Source of the DNA: Rhodococcus sp. 105337
GTDB taxonomy: Bacteria; Actinomycetota; Actinomycetes; Mycobacteriales; Mycobacteriaceae
Reading direction: 5' to 3'
NCBI RefSeq assembly: GCF_012844225.1
Contig: NZ_JABAGQ010000016.1
Span: 30,065 to 94,064 of the forward strand
Length of the DNA stretch: 64,000 nucleotides
A model generated the notes under the pieces. That model had not been told where the DNA came from. It made no database searches and worked only from the letters and a program-made list of their open reading frames with translations. Of the stretch, positions 17,861-28,596 are shown piece by piece (within the stretch, counting starts at the first letter, position 1; each line of letters opens with the position of its first letter). The translations under genes were made by a program, and so were the position numbers.

Positions 17861-18943
17861 TCAGTCGTAATGGTTGATGGCCGATTCGGCCAGCCGTGAC
17901 AGTCCCTCCCGGATGTAGCGCGCCCAGAGCGCGCCGATGCCGTCGACGGCCTGCAGATCCGCCGCGGTGGCCGCGAGCAGACCCTGCAACGTGCCGAATG
18001 CGGCGACAAGCCGATGAATCTGCTGGGATTGCAGGCGCGGCACGCGGTGCAGCACCCGGTATCCGCGGGGACTCATCGGCGCATCGAGCGCTTCGATGGT
18101 GTCGGGATAGCCGAACGCTCTCGAGAGCGTGGTCAGGTCCAGCAGGTCCGTGTCGCTGAGGCCGGCGAGGCGATCGAGTGCCTGCTCCACACCCCGCGTC
18201 GACGGTGGCTCGTCACCCGACAGATAGTCGCGGACGATGAGCTGCCGGGCCAATTGATTGTCGCCGACCAGTTCTTCGAGCTGCAGTGCCAATTGGCGGC
18301 CGTCGGTACCGAGTTCGAGCACGTCCTGTTCGATCTCCACCGACAGGCGATGCATCATCTCGAGCCGCTGCGCCACCGTGAGCGCGTCGCGCAGCGTGAC
18401 GATGTCTTCGATCTCCACCACCGACAGCTGCCGGGTGACGTCGTCGAGCCGGGCCTTGTAGCGTTCGAGCGTGGAGACGGCCTGGTTGGCGCGCGAAAGT
18501 ATCGTCGCCGAGTCGTTGATCACGTGCCGGCGTCCCGCGACGTACACACTCACGATGCTCATCGACTGGCTCACCGACACGACGGGATAACCGGTTTCGA
18601 TGGCTGTGCGCTCCGCGGCCCGGTGGCGGGTACCGGACTCCACGGTGGGGATGCTCGGATCGGGAACGAGCTGGACGTTGGCGCGGACGATCCGGGTGCC
18701 GTCGGTCGAGACCACGACGGCGCCGTCCATCTTCGACAGCTCGCGCATCCGGGTCGGTGCGAATTCCACGTCCAGTTCGAAGCCGCCGTCGCACAGCGCC
18801 GCGACCTTCTCGTCGAAACCGAGAACGATCAGTCCGCCCGTGCGGCCGCGCAGAATGCGTTCGAGCCCGTCGCGCAGGGCGGTGCCGGGGGCGAGTCGGG
18901 CGATGGTGTCGCTGAGCGTCGCGGACCGCGCCGACTCGGTCAT
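17861..18943 (-). CDS. disA: DNA integrity scanning diadenylate cyclase DisA
   Basis: 360 residues. The N-terminal DAC domain has the catalytic motifs D73-G-A75 and G104-TRHR-108. A helical spine (about 145-290) and a C-terminal RuvA-like helix-hairpin-helix DNA-binding domain ([18 protein letters not shown]) follow. It makes c-di-AMP from two ATP and pauses at branched DNA. RadA restrains DisA in mycobacteria; here radA lies upstream on the same strand, but dinB and a plus-strand thioesterase gene now separate them. Confidence 0.96.
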   Translation of the reverse strand: MTESARSATLSDTIARLAPGTALRDGLERILRGRTGGLIVLGFDEKVAALCDGGFELDVEFAPTRMRELSKMDGAVVVSTDGTRIVRANVQLVPDPSIPTVESGTRHRAAERTAIETGYPVVSVSQSMSIVSVYVAGRRHVINDSATILSRANQAVSTLERYKARLDDVTRQLSVVEIEDIVTLRDALTVAQRLEMMHRLSVEIEQDVLELGTDGRQLALQLEELVGDNQLARQLIVRDYLSGDEPPSTRGVEQALDRLAGLSDTDLLDLTTLSRAFGYPDTIEALDAPMSPRGYRVLHRVPRLQSQQIHRLVAAFGTLQGLLAATAADLQAVDGIGALWARYIREGLSRLAESAINHYD

Positions 18944-19041
18944 GTGGCAGATTCCTTCCGTGTCCGGATCCTGCGGTCGTGGTCACATTCCAGGGAGGGA
19001 AGAAAAAGGCTCCCGTGACCGCGCAACTACATTACTTGTTC

Positions 19042-19605
19042 ATGAGCAGTACCTGGACCTTGCCCGACGACGTCGTTCTTCCCGAGCCTCCGGCCGACCA
19101 CCCCGGCCCGGGCGCTCCTGTGCCTCAGCACTGGTCCAAGTGCTTCGGATGCGGAGACGATCAGCCCACCGGCCTCGGAATGGAGTTCACCACCGGGGAG
19201 GGACTCGAGGTGATCGGACGGTTCGAGGTCGCCAAGCGCTACCAGGGCGGTCCGGGCTTCATCCACGGCGGCATCCTGATGACCGCGTTCGACGAGGCGC
19301 AGGGCATGGCCTGCAACGCCGCACTGCGCTCGGCTGTGGTCACAGCCCATCTGGGCATCGACTTCGCGCGTCCCATCCCGCTCGGTGCGGTACTCGAGTT
19401 GCGGGCCCGGGTGGAGGGCACGGTCCGCCGCAAGGTCTACACGCGCTCGGAGGCCCGGATCGTCGAGGGGCCGCTGGCAGATCCCGATGTGATCGTGGGG
19501 TCGTCCTACGGGTTGTTCATCGTCGTGGGCCACGAGCATTTCGCCAAGGGGAAGAATTTCGCCGACGGACTGCCCGGCAACGACCAGGACATCTCCGCGG
19601 TCTGA
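19042..19605 (+). CDS. PaaI-type hotdog-fold thioesterase
   Basis: 187 residues from MSSTWTLPDD. The hotdog core shows GGPGFIHGGILMTAFDEAQG near 75-95, the usual PaaI/YbgC-related HGG motif and acidic helix residue, followed by TAHLGIDFARPIPLG. CFGCGDDQPTGLG near 35 is typical of the actinobacterial subgroup. It likely hydrolyses acyl-CoA; substrate is unknown. A TACATT element eight bases upstream suggests a leaderless start. Confidence 0.85.
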   Translation: MSSTWTLPDDVVLPEPPADHPGPGAPVPQHWSKCFGCGDDQPTGLGMEFTTGEGLEVIGRFEVAKRYQGGPGFIHGGILMTAFDEAQGMACNAALRSAVVTAHLGIDFARPIPLGAVLELRARVEGTVRRKVYTRSEARIVEGPLADPDVIVGSSYGLFIVVGHEHFAKGKNFADGLPGNDQDISAV

Positions 19606-19628
19606 TGCGTGCCGGGCTCGGTGCTCGG

Positions 19629-20900
19629 TCACTGCGTATCGGGTAGCAGCGGCACGCCCGGGCGATGGTCGCGGCCGAGCAGTGTCGCCGACGTGACCGA
19701 ACCCGCGCCGAATCTTCCGTGAAGGTCGTCGAGCACGGAGTCGAGCGCGTGCCGGTCGATCGGTGAGTGCGTGACGCGGCCCGGCTCCTCGCCGGAGACC
19801 GGGCATTCGCGTCGGGGGCCGGGCGGTACGTCCTGATCGAACGGCAACTCGAGCTGCTCGGTGCCTTCCCCGTCGAGGTTGGTGACGGCGATGCCCACCA
19901 GGGTTACTCCTCGCTCGGCGATCAGCGGTCGGGCTGCCGAGAGCAATTCGCGGGCGGTGTCGCCGATCAGGTCGGTGCGGGCGGTCGGGCTGCCGAGCGT
20001 GTACGACCGTGTGGCCCGCGCGTAGTCGGCGAACCGCAGTCGCAACACCACGGTGCGGCCGAGACGGTGTGCCCGCCTCATACGGCGGCACACCCGGTCG
20101 ACGAGTAGTTGCAGCGTCGCCTCCACGGACTCGTCGCTGTGCGGCCCGCGGCCCAGGGCATGCTGCGCGCCCATCGAACTGCGTCCGCGATGCCGGACAG
20201 GGCGTGGATCGTGACCGACGGCGAGTGCGTGCAGATGGCGCCCGGCTGCGGCGCCGAGGAGCGCCACCAGGTCGGATTCGGAGTGCTGCGCGATGTCGCC
20301 GACCTTGCGGAGCCCGTGGGCGTGCAGTTTCGCGGCGGTGACCTTCCCGACGCCCCAGAGTCGTTCGACCGGCAGCGGGTGGAGGAAATCGAGTTCGGCG
20401 TCCGGCGGGACACGCAACAGGCCGTCGGGTTTCGCGACTCCGCTGGCAACCTTGGCGAGAAACTTCGTCCGAGCGATGCCCACGGTGATGGGCAGCCCCA
20501 CCTCGTCGGCCACTCTGCGCCGCAACCGCGCCGCGATCTCGAGGGGCTCACCCGAGATGCGGCGTACCCCCGACACGTCGAGGAACGCCTCGTCGATCGA
20601 GATGCCCTCGACGATCGGGGTCGTGTCGTCGAACACCGCGAACACATCGCGCGACGCCCGGGCGTACGCCTCCATGCGGGGCGGAACGGAGATCACCCCG
20701 GGGCACAGCGCTCGCGCGGCGCGTCCCGACATCGCGGTCTTGATGCCGTAGGCCTTCGCCTCGTAACTGGCGGCCAGCACCACGCCGCCACCGACGACGA
20801 TCGGTTTCCCCCTCAGCCACGGATCGTCGCGCTGCTCGACCGACGCGTAGAACGCGTCGAGATCGGCATGGAGGATCGTGGCTTCACCGGACACGAACAT
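19629..20900 (-). CDS. dinB: DNA polymerase IV (DinB)
   Basis: 423 residues. Y-family motifs are present: D13 in HADLDAFYASVE, and S-I-D103-E104-AFLD with the catalytic acidic pair. A little-finger domain is followed by a clamp-binding QLELPF near 352 and a roughly 65-residue tail. It performs error-prone translesion synthesis. A near-consensus SOS box covers the start codon. An in-frame GTG two codons later could be the true start, in which case the box would sit just upstream. It is inserted between radA and disA. Confidence 0.93.
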   Translation of the reverse strand: MFVSGEATILHADLDAFYASVEQRDDPWLRGKPIVVGGGVVLAASYEAKAYGIKTAMSGRAARALCPGVISVPPRMEAYARASRDVFAVFDDTTPIVEGISIDEAFLDVSGVRRISGEPLEIAARLRRRVADEVGLPITVGIARTKFLAKVASGVAKPDGLLRVPPDAELDFLHPLPVERLWGVGKVTAAKLHAHGLRKVGDIAQHSESDLVALLGAAAGRHLHALAVGHDPRPVRHRGRSSMGAQHALGRGPHSDESVEATLQLLVDRVCRRMRRAHRLGRTVVLRLRFADYARATRSYTLGSPTARTDLIGDTARELLSAARPLIAERGVTLVGIAVTNLDGEGTEQLELPFDQDVPPGPRRECPVSGEEPGRVTHSPIDRHALDSVLDDLHGRFGAGSVTSATLLGRDHRPGVPLLPDTQ

Positions 20901-20907
20901 ATGTTCG
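20894..20907. promoter_or_regulatory. LexA SOS box at the dinB start
   Basis: CGAACATATGTTCG is a perfect 14-bp palindrome matching the actinobacterial SOS core CGAAC-N4-GTTCG. The dinB ATG (minus strand, 20900-20898) lies inside it. LexA binding there would block initiation of a leaderless or short-leader dinB transcript. Confidence 0.75.
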
Positions 20908-20934
20908 CACGGACGCCCGACAGGATCGCCGTTC

Positions 20935-22326
20935 TCAGCGCGACAGCGTCGACAATGCCTGTCCCACGTTCGTCACCTCGGTGGCTTTCATCCCCTTCGG
21001 GACACCTTCGACGCCGCGCGGGACCACTCCGCGGGTGAATCCCAGCCGGTTCGCCTCGGCGAGCCGGCGACCCGCGCCGGCGACGCGGCGCACTTCACCT
21101 GCCAGGCCGACTTCTCCGAGCAGCACGGTGCCGGCGGGCACCGGTTGATCCCGGACGGCCGACGCGACCGCGAGAGCCAGCGCGAGGTCGGCGGACGGAT
21201 CGGTGATCCGCATGCCGCCCACCGTCGAGGCATAGACGTCGCAGTTGCCGAGCTTGCCCAGCCCGCAGCGACGCTCCAGCACGGCAAGCACCATCGCCAC
21301 CCGGGCCGAGTCGAGCCCGCTCACGGCGCGGCGTGGCGACGGGTTGTGGGTGGGCACCACGAGCGCCTGCACCTCGCCGAGCAGCGGCCGCTTCCCGTCC
21401 ATGGTGACGGTGACCGCTGTGCCCGGTACCGCTTCGTCGCGGTGCTGGAGGAACAGGCCGGACGGATCGCTGACGCCGACGATGCCGCTCTCGGTGAGTT
21501 CGAAACAGCCCACTTCGTCGGCGGCGCCGAATCGGTTCTTCACTCCGCGCACCATTCGGAGCGTCGAGTGCTTGTCGCCTTCGAAGTGCAGCACCACGTC
21601 GACGAGGTGCTCGAGGGACCTGGGACCGGCGACGGCGCCGTCCTTCGTGACGTGGCCGATCAGGAGCACGGGCACACCGCTGGACTTGGCGAGTGTGGTG
21701 AGGGCACTCGTCACCGCGCGCACCTGCGTGACGCCGCCGGTGACACCGTCGACGTCGGCGGCGAGCATCGTCTGTACCGAGTCGACGACCAGCAGCGTGG
21801 GGCGTACCTGCTCGACGTGCCCGAAGATTGTGGCGAGGTCGGACTCGGCCGCGAGGTACACGCGGTCGTGCACCGCCCCGGTCCGGTCGGCGCGCAGCCG
21901 TACCTGCCCCGCCGATTCCTCGCCGGTGACGTAGAGCGCGCGCTCGTCGCTGCCGCGCTGGGCCCACCGATGGACCACTTCCAGGAGCAGCGTCGACTTG
22001 CCGACGCCGGGTTCTCCCGCGAGCAGCACGACCGAACCGGGAACTATTCCGCCGCCGAGGACGCGGTCGAGTTCGTCGACACCCGTGGACTTCGCGTAGG
22101 TGGCTTTTCCGTCGATCCGGGACAGCGGGGTGGCCGGGGTGGACGGCAGCACCGCGGCAGCGCCGGCGCGGGCGAGGGTGGTCCCGGCACGCGCAGCGAC
22201 GGCCGTGGGTTGCGGAAGGGCCTCGTCCATCGACCCCCATGTTCCGCATTCCGGGCATCGGCCGACCCATTTCCCGACGGTGTGCGCGCAGTCGGAACAG
22301 CGGTAGAGCGACTTGGTTTTGACCAC
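20935..22326 (-). CDS. radA: DNA repair protein RadA
   Basis: 463 residues. An N-terminal C4 zinc finger ([20 protein letters not shown]) is followed by a RecA-like ATPase with Walker [10 protein letters not shown] near 105, the RadA signature KNRFG near 255, and a C-terminal Lon-like domain. It drives branch migration in recombination and modulates DisA. Its start follows a strong terminator for lpqE, so it should have its own promoter in the 83-bp gap. dinB starts 34 bp after its stop. Confidence 0.96.
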   Translation of the reverse strand: MVKTKSLYRCSDCAHTVGKWVGRCPECGTWGSMDEALPQPTAVAARAGTTLARAGAAAVLPSTPATPLSRIDGKATYAKSTGVDELDRVLGGGIVPGSVVLLAGEPGVGKSTLLLEVVHRWAQRGSDERALYVTGEESAGQVRLRADRTGAVHDRVYLAAESDLATIFGHVEQVRPTLLVVDSVQTMLAADVDGVTGGVTQVRAVTSALTTLAKSSGVPVLLIGHVTKDGAVAGPRSLEHLVDVVLHFEGDKHSTLRMVRGVKNRFGAADEVGCFELTESGIVGVSDPSGLFLQHRDEAVPGTAVTVTMDGKRPLLGEVQALVVPTHNPSPRRAVSGLDSARVAMVLAVLERRCGLGKLGNCDVYASTVGGMRITDPSADLALALAVASAVRDQPVPAGTVLLGEVGLAGEVRRVAGAGRRLAEANRLGFTRGVVPRGVEGVPKGMKATEVTNVGQALSTLSR

Positions 22327-22355
22327 TGCCGGAGGATAGTGGCCCGCCCCGACAG

Positions 22356-22393
22356 AAAAGACCCCGGTCGGCAGTGCTCGACCGGGGTCTTTT
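22356..22393 (-). terminator. Rho-independent terminator between lpqE and radA
   Basis: Two perfectly complementary 15-base arms (AAAAGACCCCGGTCG and its reverse complement) flank an 8-nt loop. On the minus strand the stem ends in TTTT. It lies 17 bp after the lpqE stop and is one of few classical terminators in the window. Confidence 0.85.
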
Positions 22394-22409
22394 CGGAGTC
22401 TGGGTGCGG

Positions 22410-23024
22410 CTAGTGTGCCTCGCCGACAATCGGCGACATGTCGGACTCGTCGCGCGGGGTGATCGGTCCTGCGTCGATCGGCACGGAGACGGTGATGTCA
22501 CCGGCCTCGGCGAAGGAGAAGGTCACCGGAACCGTCAGTCCCGGACGGACGAGTTCGTTCAGGCCGACCAGTTCGACGGTCGCGATGCTCGGCGCGTCGG
22601 GCGGGGTCTCCTGCGTCTGCGCCGGCTGCGGCGACTCGTCGAGGCGGGCGGTCTCGGTGGACTCACCGGCGATCACCGACGACTGGGGCGCGATCTCGAT
22701 CTCTTCCGCATTCACGGACGACGCGAACTCGGTGGAGATGTCGGTGAGGACGTCCGGGGTGTAGGTATCGAGGTTCACCACCGTGAAACCGAGCAGTGCG
22801 GTGCCACCCGGTTCGATGCTGTACTCCTCGGAGTTCGGGTAGATCACGTGCACATTGCGCAGCGCGATCGATCCGACCTCGGCGTTGTTGCCGTTGATCG
22901 CCGCGACCTGAATGGCGGTCTGGCTGATCTGGCCGGCACCGCACGCCGACAGCGTGAGCGTCGCTCCGGCCGCCAGGGCGAGGGCGGTCACGACTCGCCG
23001 AGTCGGCGCTTTGAGAGCAGTCAC
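22410..23024 (-). CDS. lpqE: Putative lipoprotein (LpqE-like)
   Basis: 204 residues from the GTG at 23024, preferred because GGAGGAA lies five bases upstream; an ATG at 23036 is itself part of that ribosome site. A signal peptide ends in the lipobox LSAC, so it is a lipid-anchored exported protein. The mature part is a beta-rich domain with a Pro/Gln/Thr-rich insertion near 145-155. Position between carD and radA matches M. tuberculosis lpqE (Rv3584). Function is unknown; there are weak similarities to PCuAC-type exported metal chaperones. Confidence 0.8.
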   Translation of the reverse strand: MTALKAPTRRVVTALALAAGATLTLSACGAGQISQTAIQVAAINGNNAEVGSIALRNVHVIYPNSEEYSIEPGGTALLGFTVVNLDTYTPDVLTDISTEFASSVNAEEIEIAPQSSVIAGESTETARLDESPQPAQTQETPPDAPSIATVELVGLNELVRPGLTVPVTFSFAEAGDITVSVPIDAGPITPRDESDMSPIVGEAH

Positions 23025-23266
23025 GGGTTCCTCCATCGAGTAAGGCTCGCAATCCACTAGGCAGAGTAGTAGTCAGCGAGCGACCTGTGTACGGCGGGGC
23101 CGGAACTCGTAACTTTTGGTGTCGCCCCCGAAAGCCCGGACATGCCCACTCCCTAAGGGTGACACACGTCACATAAAGCACGGAACCGACTGCCTGTCAA
23201 CCCCTGCGCTCACGTATCGATGCCCCTGACCTGCACCGTTGATGGGAGGACGGGGTAGTCACGTGT

Positions 23267-23272
23267 TAAACT
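23267..23272 (+). promoter_or_regulatory. Putative -10 element of carD
   Basis: TAAACT in the context GTGTTAAACTCGG lies 27 bp upstream of the carD ATG. A purine-rich GAAAGGGG ribosome site lies between. The remaining roughly 200 bp of the lpqE-carD gap shows no other recognisable element. Confidence 0.4.
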
Positions 23273-23278
23273 CGGTGA

Positions 23279-23788
<510 letters not shown>

Positions 23789-23823
23789 GTGGCGAGCCGC
23801 GTGAAGAACCCCGAACACAGCAA

Positions 23824-24531
23824 GTGAACGATCGCAACGGGCCGGTCGTCGGAATCATTCCGGCGGCCGGCCGCGGCGTTCGTCTGGGCGAAGAACTGCC
23901 CAAGGCGTTCGTCGAACTGGATGGCCGGACCATGCTCGATCGAGCGGTCGAAGCGATGCTCGACTCCGGCGAGGTCGACCGCGTGGTTGTCGTCGTGCCG
24001 CCGGAACTTGCCGCGACCCCGCCGGCCGAACTGGTACGGCCCCCGTTTTCGGAACGGGTGCTCGTCGTCGCAGGAGGTGCCGAACGCGCCGATTCGGTGC
24101 GTGCCGGACTCGCCTGCGCGGGCGACGCGCGGTTCGTGCTCGTGCACGATGCGGCCCGGGTACTCACCCCGCCCGAGATGTTCACGCGGGTGGTGGCGGA
24201 ACTGCGACGCGGAAGCGACGCGGTGATACCGGTGCTCCCCGTCACGGACACCATCAAGAGCGTCGATGCCGAAGGCGCTGTCACCGGAACACCCGACCGC
24301 GCGACCCTGCGCGCGGTACAGACACCGCAGGGTTTCGACGTCGCACTCCTTGCCCGCGCGAACACCGACGTCGGTGATGCCACCGACGACGCCGGACTCG
24401 TCGAGCGGCTCGGGGAACGAGTCGACACCGTCGCGGGCGATCCACTCGCCTTCAAGATCACTACCCCCTTGGACCTGGTCCTTGCGCGAGCACTGCTCAC
24501 GGCCGGGGTTCGAACCGCAGAGGAGCGCTGA
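23824..24531 (+). CDS. ispD: 2-C-methyl-D-erythritol 4-phosphate cytidylyltransferase IspD
   Basis: 235 residues with GTG start. It transfers CMP to MEP in the non-mevalonate isoprenoid pathway. The CTP loop IIPAAGRGVRLG (about 10-21) with ELPKAF, and the later VHDAARVLTPP and TVAGDPLAFKIT stretches, are family hallmarks. ispF follows by 6 bp, so consecutive pathway enzymes (apart from IspE) are co-expressed with carD. Confidence 0.96.
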   Translation: MNDRNGPVVGIIPAAGRGVRLGEELPKAFVELDGRTMLDRAVEAMLDSGEVDRVVVVVPPELAATPPAELVRPPFSERVLVVAGGAERADSVRAGLACAGDARFVLVHDAARVLTPPEMFTRVVAELRRGSDAVIPVLPVTDTIKSVDAEGAVTGTPDRATLRAVQTPQGFDVALLARANTDVGDATDDAGLVERLGERVDTVAGDPLAFKITTPLDLVLARALLTAGVRTAEER

Positions 24532-24537
24532 ACCGTC

Positions 24538-25014
24538 GTGCGTGTCGGAATCGGAACGGACGTGCATCCCGTCGAGGCGGGTCGGCCGTGCTGGATGGCC
24601 GGACTGCTGTTCGAGGACGCCGACGGATGCTCGGGCCACTCGGACGGTGACGTCGCCGCGCACGCCCTGTGCGACGCGCTGCTGTCCGCGGCCGGTCTCG
24701 GCGACCTGGGAACAGTCTTCGGTACCGACCGTCCGGAGATGGCGGGCGCATCGGGCGCGGCCATGCTCGCCGAGGTGCGCAGGCTCCTGACGGAGGCGGG
24801 ATGGACGATCGGCAACGCGGCGGTCCAGGTGGTGGGTAACCGTCCGAAGATCGGGCCGCGACGCGACGAGGCGCAGCGCGTGCTGTCCGACGTCCTGGGC
24901 GCTCCCGTGTCGGTGTCTGCGACGACCACGGACGGTCTGGGATTGACCGGACGAGGCGAGGGTGTGGCGGCGATCGCCACCGCGCTCGTCCTGCAGCAGA
25001 GCGACGACCGGTAG
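24538..25014 (+). CDS. ispF: 2-C-methyl-D-erythritol 2,4-cyclodiphosphate synthase IspF
   Basis: 158 residues with GTG start. Metal-binding D8-V-H10 and the [16 protein letters not shown] segment are intact, as is the C-terminal [17 protein letters not shown]. It cyclises CDP-ME 2-phosphate. It is tightly packed between ispD and cysS. Confidence 0.97.
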   Translation: MRVGIGTDVHPVEAGRPCWMAGLLFEDADGCSGHSDGDVAAHALCDALLSAAGLGDLGTVFGTDRPEMAGASGAAMLAEVRRLLTEAGWTIGNAAVQVVGNRPKIGPRRDEAQRVLSDVLGAPVSVSATTTDGLGLTGRGEGVAAIATALVLQQSDDR

Positions 25015-25025
25015 GATCGACGGTC

Positions 25026-26420
25026 GTGACCTTGCGCCTTTACGACACCGAAACGCGGGATGTGCGGGAATTCGTGCCGCTCGTCCCCGGCCATGCCTCG
25101 GTGTACCTGTGTGGTGCCACCGTTCAAGGCGAACCCCACATCGGCCATGTGCGCAGTGGTGTCGCCTTCGATGTTCTCCGCAGGTGGCTGACAGCCCAGG
25201 GCCTCGACGTTGCGTTTGTGAGAAACGTCACAGACATCGAGGACAAGATCCTCCGCAAGGCCGCGGAAGCCGGCCGTCCGTGGTGGGAATGGGCGGCGAC
25301 CTTCGAGCGCGCGTTCAACCGGGCCTACGACGCGCTCGGTGTCCTTCCGCCGTCTATCGAGCCACGCGCCACCGGGCACGTCACGCAGATGGTCGACCTC
25401 ATGGAACGACTCATCGCGGCGGGCCACGCGTACCCCTCCGACGGCAACGTCTACTTCGACGTGAAGAGCTATCCCGAGTACGGGTCGCTGTCCGGGCACA
25501 AGCTCGACGACGTGCACCAGGGTGAGAGCGCCGGGCTCGGCAAGCGCGACCCTCGCGACTTCACTCTGTGGAAGGCGGCGAAGCCGGGTGAGCCCTCGTG
25601 GCCCACTCCGTGGGGGCGCGGCCGTCCCGGATGGCACCTCGAATGCTCTGCGATGGCTACGTTCTATCTCGGTGGCACCTTCGACATTCATTGCGGCGGA
25701 ATGGATCTTGTCTTTCCCCACCACGAGAACGAAATCGCTCAGGCTCGGGCGGCAGGCGACGGCTTCGCCCGGTACTGGCTGCACAACGGCTGGGTGACCA
25801 TGGGCGGCGAGAAGATGTCCAAGTCGCTCGGCAACGTGCTCTCGGTCCCGAACGTGCTCACCAAGGTCCGGCCCCAGGAATTGCGGTACTACCTCGGCAG
25901 TGCGCACTACCGTTCGATGCTCGAGTACTCCGAGGCAGCGCTCCAGGAAGCGGCCGCCGCCTACCGGGGTCTCGAATCGTTCGTGCTCAAGACCCGCGAT
26001 CGTGCGGGCGAGGTTCCGGTCGGTACGTGGACGGACGAATTCGCGCAGGCACTCGACGACGATCTCGGTGTGCCCAAGGCGCTCGCCGAGATCCACGGCC
26101 GGCGCAGCGAGGGCAACAAGGCACTCGACAACGGTGATCTCGATGAGGCCGTCCGGATCGCGTCGCAGGTGCGCGCGATGCTCGGAATTCTCGGAGTGGA
26201 CCCACTCGATGCACACTGGAGTGACTCCACCGCCGACCGATCGGCGGCTCTGGAAGCGCTCGACGTGCTCGTCTCCGCGGATCTCGTCCGCAGGCAGAAT
26301 GCGCGAGCAGACAAGAACTGGGCGATCGCCGACGAGGTGCGCGACCGGTTGACAGCGGCAGGTATCGAAGTGACCGATACGCCGAACGGACCCGAGTGGT
26401 CTCTGAAAGCAGGACAGTGA
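25026..26420 (+). CDS. cysS: Cysteine--tRNA ligase
   Basis: 464 residues. The class I HIGH motif is [11 protein letters not shown] near 37, the zinc Cys/His residues occur in LCGAT and HLECSAM...[17 protein letters not shown], and KMSKS is near 265 ([11 protein letters not shown]). It charges tRNA-Cys. Its stop overlaps the start of the methyltransferase gene (TGATG). The same clustering with ispDF occurs in mycobacteria. Confidence 0.97.
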   Translation: MTLRLYDTETRDVREFVPLVPGHASVYLCGATVQGEPHIGHVRSGVAFDVLRRWLTAQGLDVAFVRNVTDIEDKILRKAAEAGRPWWEWAATFERAFNRAYDALGVLPPSIEPRATGHVTQMVDLMERLIAAGHAYPSDGNVYFDVKSYPEYGSLSGHKLDDVHQGESAGLGKRDPRDFTLWKAAKPGEPSWPTPWGRGRPGWHLECSAMATFYLGGTFDIHCGGMDLVFPHHENEIAQARAAGDGFARYWLHNGWVTMGGEKMSKSLGNVLSVPNVLTKVRPQELRYYLGSAHYRSMLEYSEAALQEAAAAYRGLESFVLKTRDRAGEVPVGTWTDEFAQALDDDLGVPKALAEIHGRRSEGNKALDNGDLDEAVRIASQVRAMLGILGVDPLDAHWSDSTADRSAALEALDVLVSADLVRRQNARADKNWAIADEVRDRLTAAGIEVTDTPNGPEWSLKAGQ

Positions 26421-27388
26421 TGGCAGGCAATTCCCAGCGCCGCGGCGCAATTCGTAAGGGCGGAACCAAGAAGGGGCAGGTCGTCGGCTCCGGCGGTCAG
26501 CGCCGTCGTGGTCTGGAACCGCGCGGTGCGACACCCAAGGCCGAGGATCGTCCGTACCACGCCGCCGCACGGCGATCCCGTGCTGCCGCGAAGGCGACCG
26601 ATACCTCCCGTGGTGGCGGTCGGCGTCCGGCGGGCCGCAAGCCCGAGGACGGGCCGGAGATGGTGCTGGGCCGCAACCCCGTCGTCGAATGCCTGCGTGC
26701 CGAGGTTCCCGCGACCGCTCTGTACGTCGCGGTCGGAGCCGAAGCGGACGAGCGACTCAAGGAAGCCGTGCAGCGGGCCGCCGACATGGGCATCTCGATC
26801 CTCGAGGTGTCGCGCGCGGAACTCGACCGGCTGTCCACCAACGGAATGCACCAGGGCGTGGGTCTCCAGGTGCCGCCGTATCGGTACGTGCATCCCGACG
26901 ACCTGATCACCCGCGCGAAAGAACTCCATGAGCGGCCGCTGCTGGTCGCGCTCGACAACATCTCGGATCCGCGCAACCTCGGTGCCGTCATCCGCTCGGT
27001 CGCGGCGTTCGGCGGACACGGCGTGGTCATCCCGCAGCGGCGTTCGGCGTCGGTGACCGCCGTGGCATGGCGGACCAGTGCGGGCGCGGCAGCACGACTG
27101 CCCGTCGCGCGCGCCACCAACCTGACCCGCACGCTCAAGGACTGGCAGGCGCAGGGTGTGCGTGTCGTCGGTCTCGACGCCGGCGGAGACACCACGCTCG
27201 ACGAGTTCGACGGCACCGATCCGGTGGTCGTGGTGGTCGGCTCCGAGGGTAAGGGCTTGTCGCGTCTGGTCCGCGAAACCTGTGACGCCGTGTTGTCGAT
27301 CCCGATGGCAGGCGATGTGGAATCGCTCAACGCGTCGGTGGCTGCGGGCGTCGTGCTCGCCGACATCGCCCGGCAGCGCCGCGCGTAG
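26420..27388 (+). CDS. rlmB: SpoU/TrmH family 23S rRNA 2'-O-methyltransferase (RlmB-like)
   Basis: 322 residues from [10 protein letters not shown]. About 75 N-terminal residues are basic and low complexity, probably an RNA-binding tail. A substrate-binding domain ([13 protein letters not shown]) precedes the SPOUT knot with motif 1 [16 protein letters not shown], motif 2 [11 protein letters not shown] and motif 3 [14 protein letters not shown]. It likely methylates 23S rRNA in the manner of RlmB (G2251 in E. coli numbering), inferred from family. It ends at a strong hairpin. Confidence 0.9.
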   Translation: MAGNSQRRGAIRKGGTKKGQVVGSGGQRRRGLEPRGATPKAEDRPYHAAARRSRAAAKATDTSRGGGRRPAGRKPEDGPEMVLGRNPVVECLRAEVPATALYVAVGAEADERLKEAVQRAADMGISILEVSRAELDRLSTNGMHQGVGLQVPPYRYVHPDDLITRAKELHERPLLVALDNISDPRNLGAVIRSVAAFGGHGVVIPQRRSASVTAVAWRTSAGAAARLPVARATNLTRTLKDWQAQGVRVVGLDAGGDTTLDEFDGTDPVVVVVGSEGKGLSRLVRETCDAVLSIPMAGDVESLNASVAAGVVLADIARQRRA

Positions 27389-27405
27389 CGTCACCCGGCT
27401 TCGAC

Positions 27406-27437
27406 ACCGCGACCGCCGCTACCACGGCGGTCGCGGT
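27406..27437. terminator. GC-rich bidirectional terminator
   Basis: A 13-bp perfect stem (ACCGCGACCGCCG with its reverse complement) and a 6-nt loop lie between the convergent methyltransferase and esterase genes. On the plus strand it is followed by CGTTTC. Confidence 0.7.
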
Positions 27438-27442
27438 CGTTT

Positions 27443-28432
27443 CTACGGCGAGGGTGCGGTGGGTGACCATCCCGTGAACGGCGGCACCGATACGCACGGC
27501 ACCGGGCGCGGGTTGTCCGGGTCGAGGGCGTTGAGGACGACCGCTGCCGCCACGGGGTCGTTGACGATGGCGACGTGTTCGGCCCAGTCCGCCTCGCAGT
27601 GGTCCTGCAGCACGAAGTTCGTGGCGTTGCCGGCTTCCCGGTAGCCGCTGGTGTGCGGAAGCACCAGTTCGTCGTATCGCGTGATGATGTTGGTGTACCG
27701 GACCTCGGGCGCGTAGACGCCGTCGGCGTGCAGATCCCGGAACCACTGGGAGCCGGCGAGCACCTGCGGGCATGCCCCGCAGCCCACGGTCGCGACGAGT
27801 TGTTCGAGTTCGTCACGCAGACCGGCCTGGCCGAACAACGAGAAGGTGGCTTCGAGCAGGAACGCGTGGCTGCCGTCCCACAGCGGCGCGAGGGAGATGT
27901 GGTCCCGGACCTTGGTGTTGCCGCCGAGACGGTTGAGGTAGTACGTGGGCATGAGGGTGCCTTGCGAATGGCCGACGAGGGCGACTTTCTCGGCCCCGGT
28001 CGCCTCCAGCACCTCGTCGACGAACACCGACAACTCGGCGGCGCTCTGTTCCATGGGTTTCAGGCCGCCGAATGCGTTCAGCGGCCACGGCAGGTCGGGA
28101 TAGTTGCCGTATGTGAGCGCGAAGACGCAGTAGCCCTCGTTTGCAAGCAGTGGTGACAGGTAGGCCCAGTTGTCCTGTCGATTAGCGGCTGTTCCGTGTA
28201 CGAGGATCACCGGGTCGGGGTGCTCGTCGGAGGGCTCACACGACCAGTCGTTGGAGCCGGGCGCCGACCCTCCCGGGTTCGCGAGTTCCATTCCGATGCC
28301 GTCGAGAAATGTCGGCGCGAGCGGGTACTGCTGAGCCCCAGTGTCTTCGGCGGATGCGACGCCGCTTCCCATGATCGTGCCCGCTGCCACGATCGCTGTA
28401 CCCATGACTGCTGCCGTTATCCGACGCAACAC
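27443..28432 (-). CDS. Secreted esterase/lipase (lipase class 2-type)
   Basis: 329 residues. A Sec signal peptide (MLRRITAAVMGT... ending ASA-ED near 29) precedes an alpha/beta-hydrolase domain. PVILVHGTAANRQDNW gives the oxyanion HG, and GHSQGTLM (about 155) the nucleophile Ser. An Asp and a His (HVAIVNDP near 287) follow. Six Cys may form disulfides. The family acts on short-chain acyl esters or lipids outside the membrane. Confidence 0.88.
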   Translation of the reverse strand: MLRRITAAVMGTAIVAAGTIMGSGVASAEDTGAQQYPLAPTFLDGIGMELANPGGSAPGSNDWSCEPSDEHPDPVILVHGTAANRQDNWAYLSPLLANEGYCVFALTYGNYPDLPWPLNAFGGLKPMEQSAAELSVFVDEVLEATGAEKVALVGHSQGTLMPTYYLNRLGGNTKVRDHISLAPLWDGSHAFLLEATFSLFGQAGLRDELEQLVATVGCGACPQVLAGSQWFRDLHADGVYAPEVRYTNIITRYDELVLPHTSGYREAGNATNFVLQDHCEADWAEHVAIVNDPVAAAVVLNALDPDNPRPVPCVSVPPFTGWSPTAPSP

Positions 28433-28596
28433 GTCGCCACCTCTGTCTCCGCCACCGATGTCGCGAGAAAGTTAACAGAGATTCACATTTGTGACGAGGG
28501 TGATGTCTCGATTGGCCGGATTGTCTGCCCCGGATCGGTGTGGAAGCCCGCCGGACGGGGTAAAGAAGCACAACAGTCGACGTGGGGAGGCACCGT

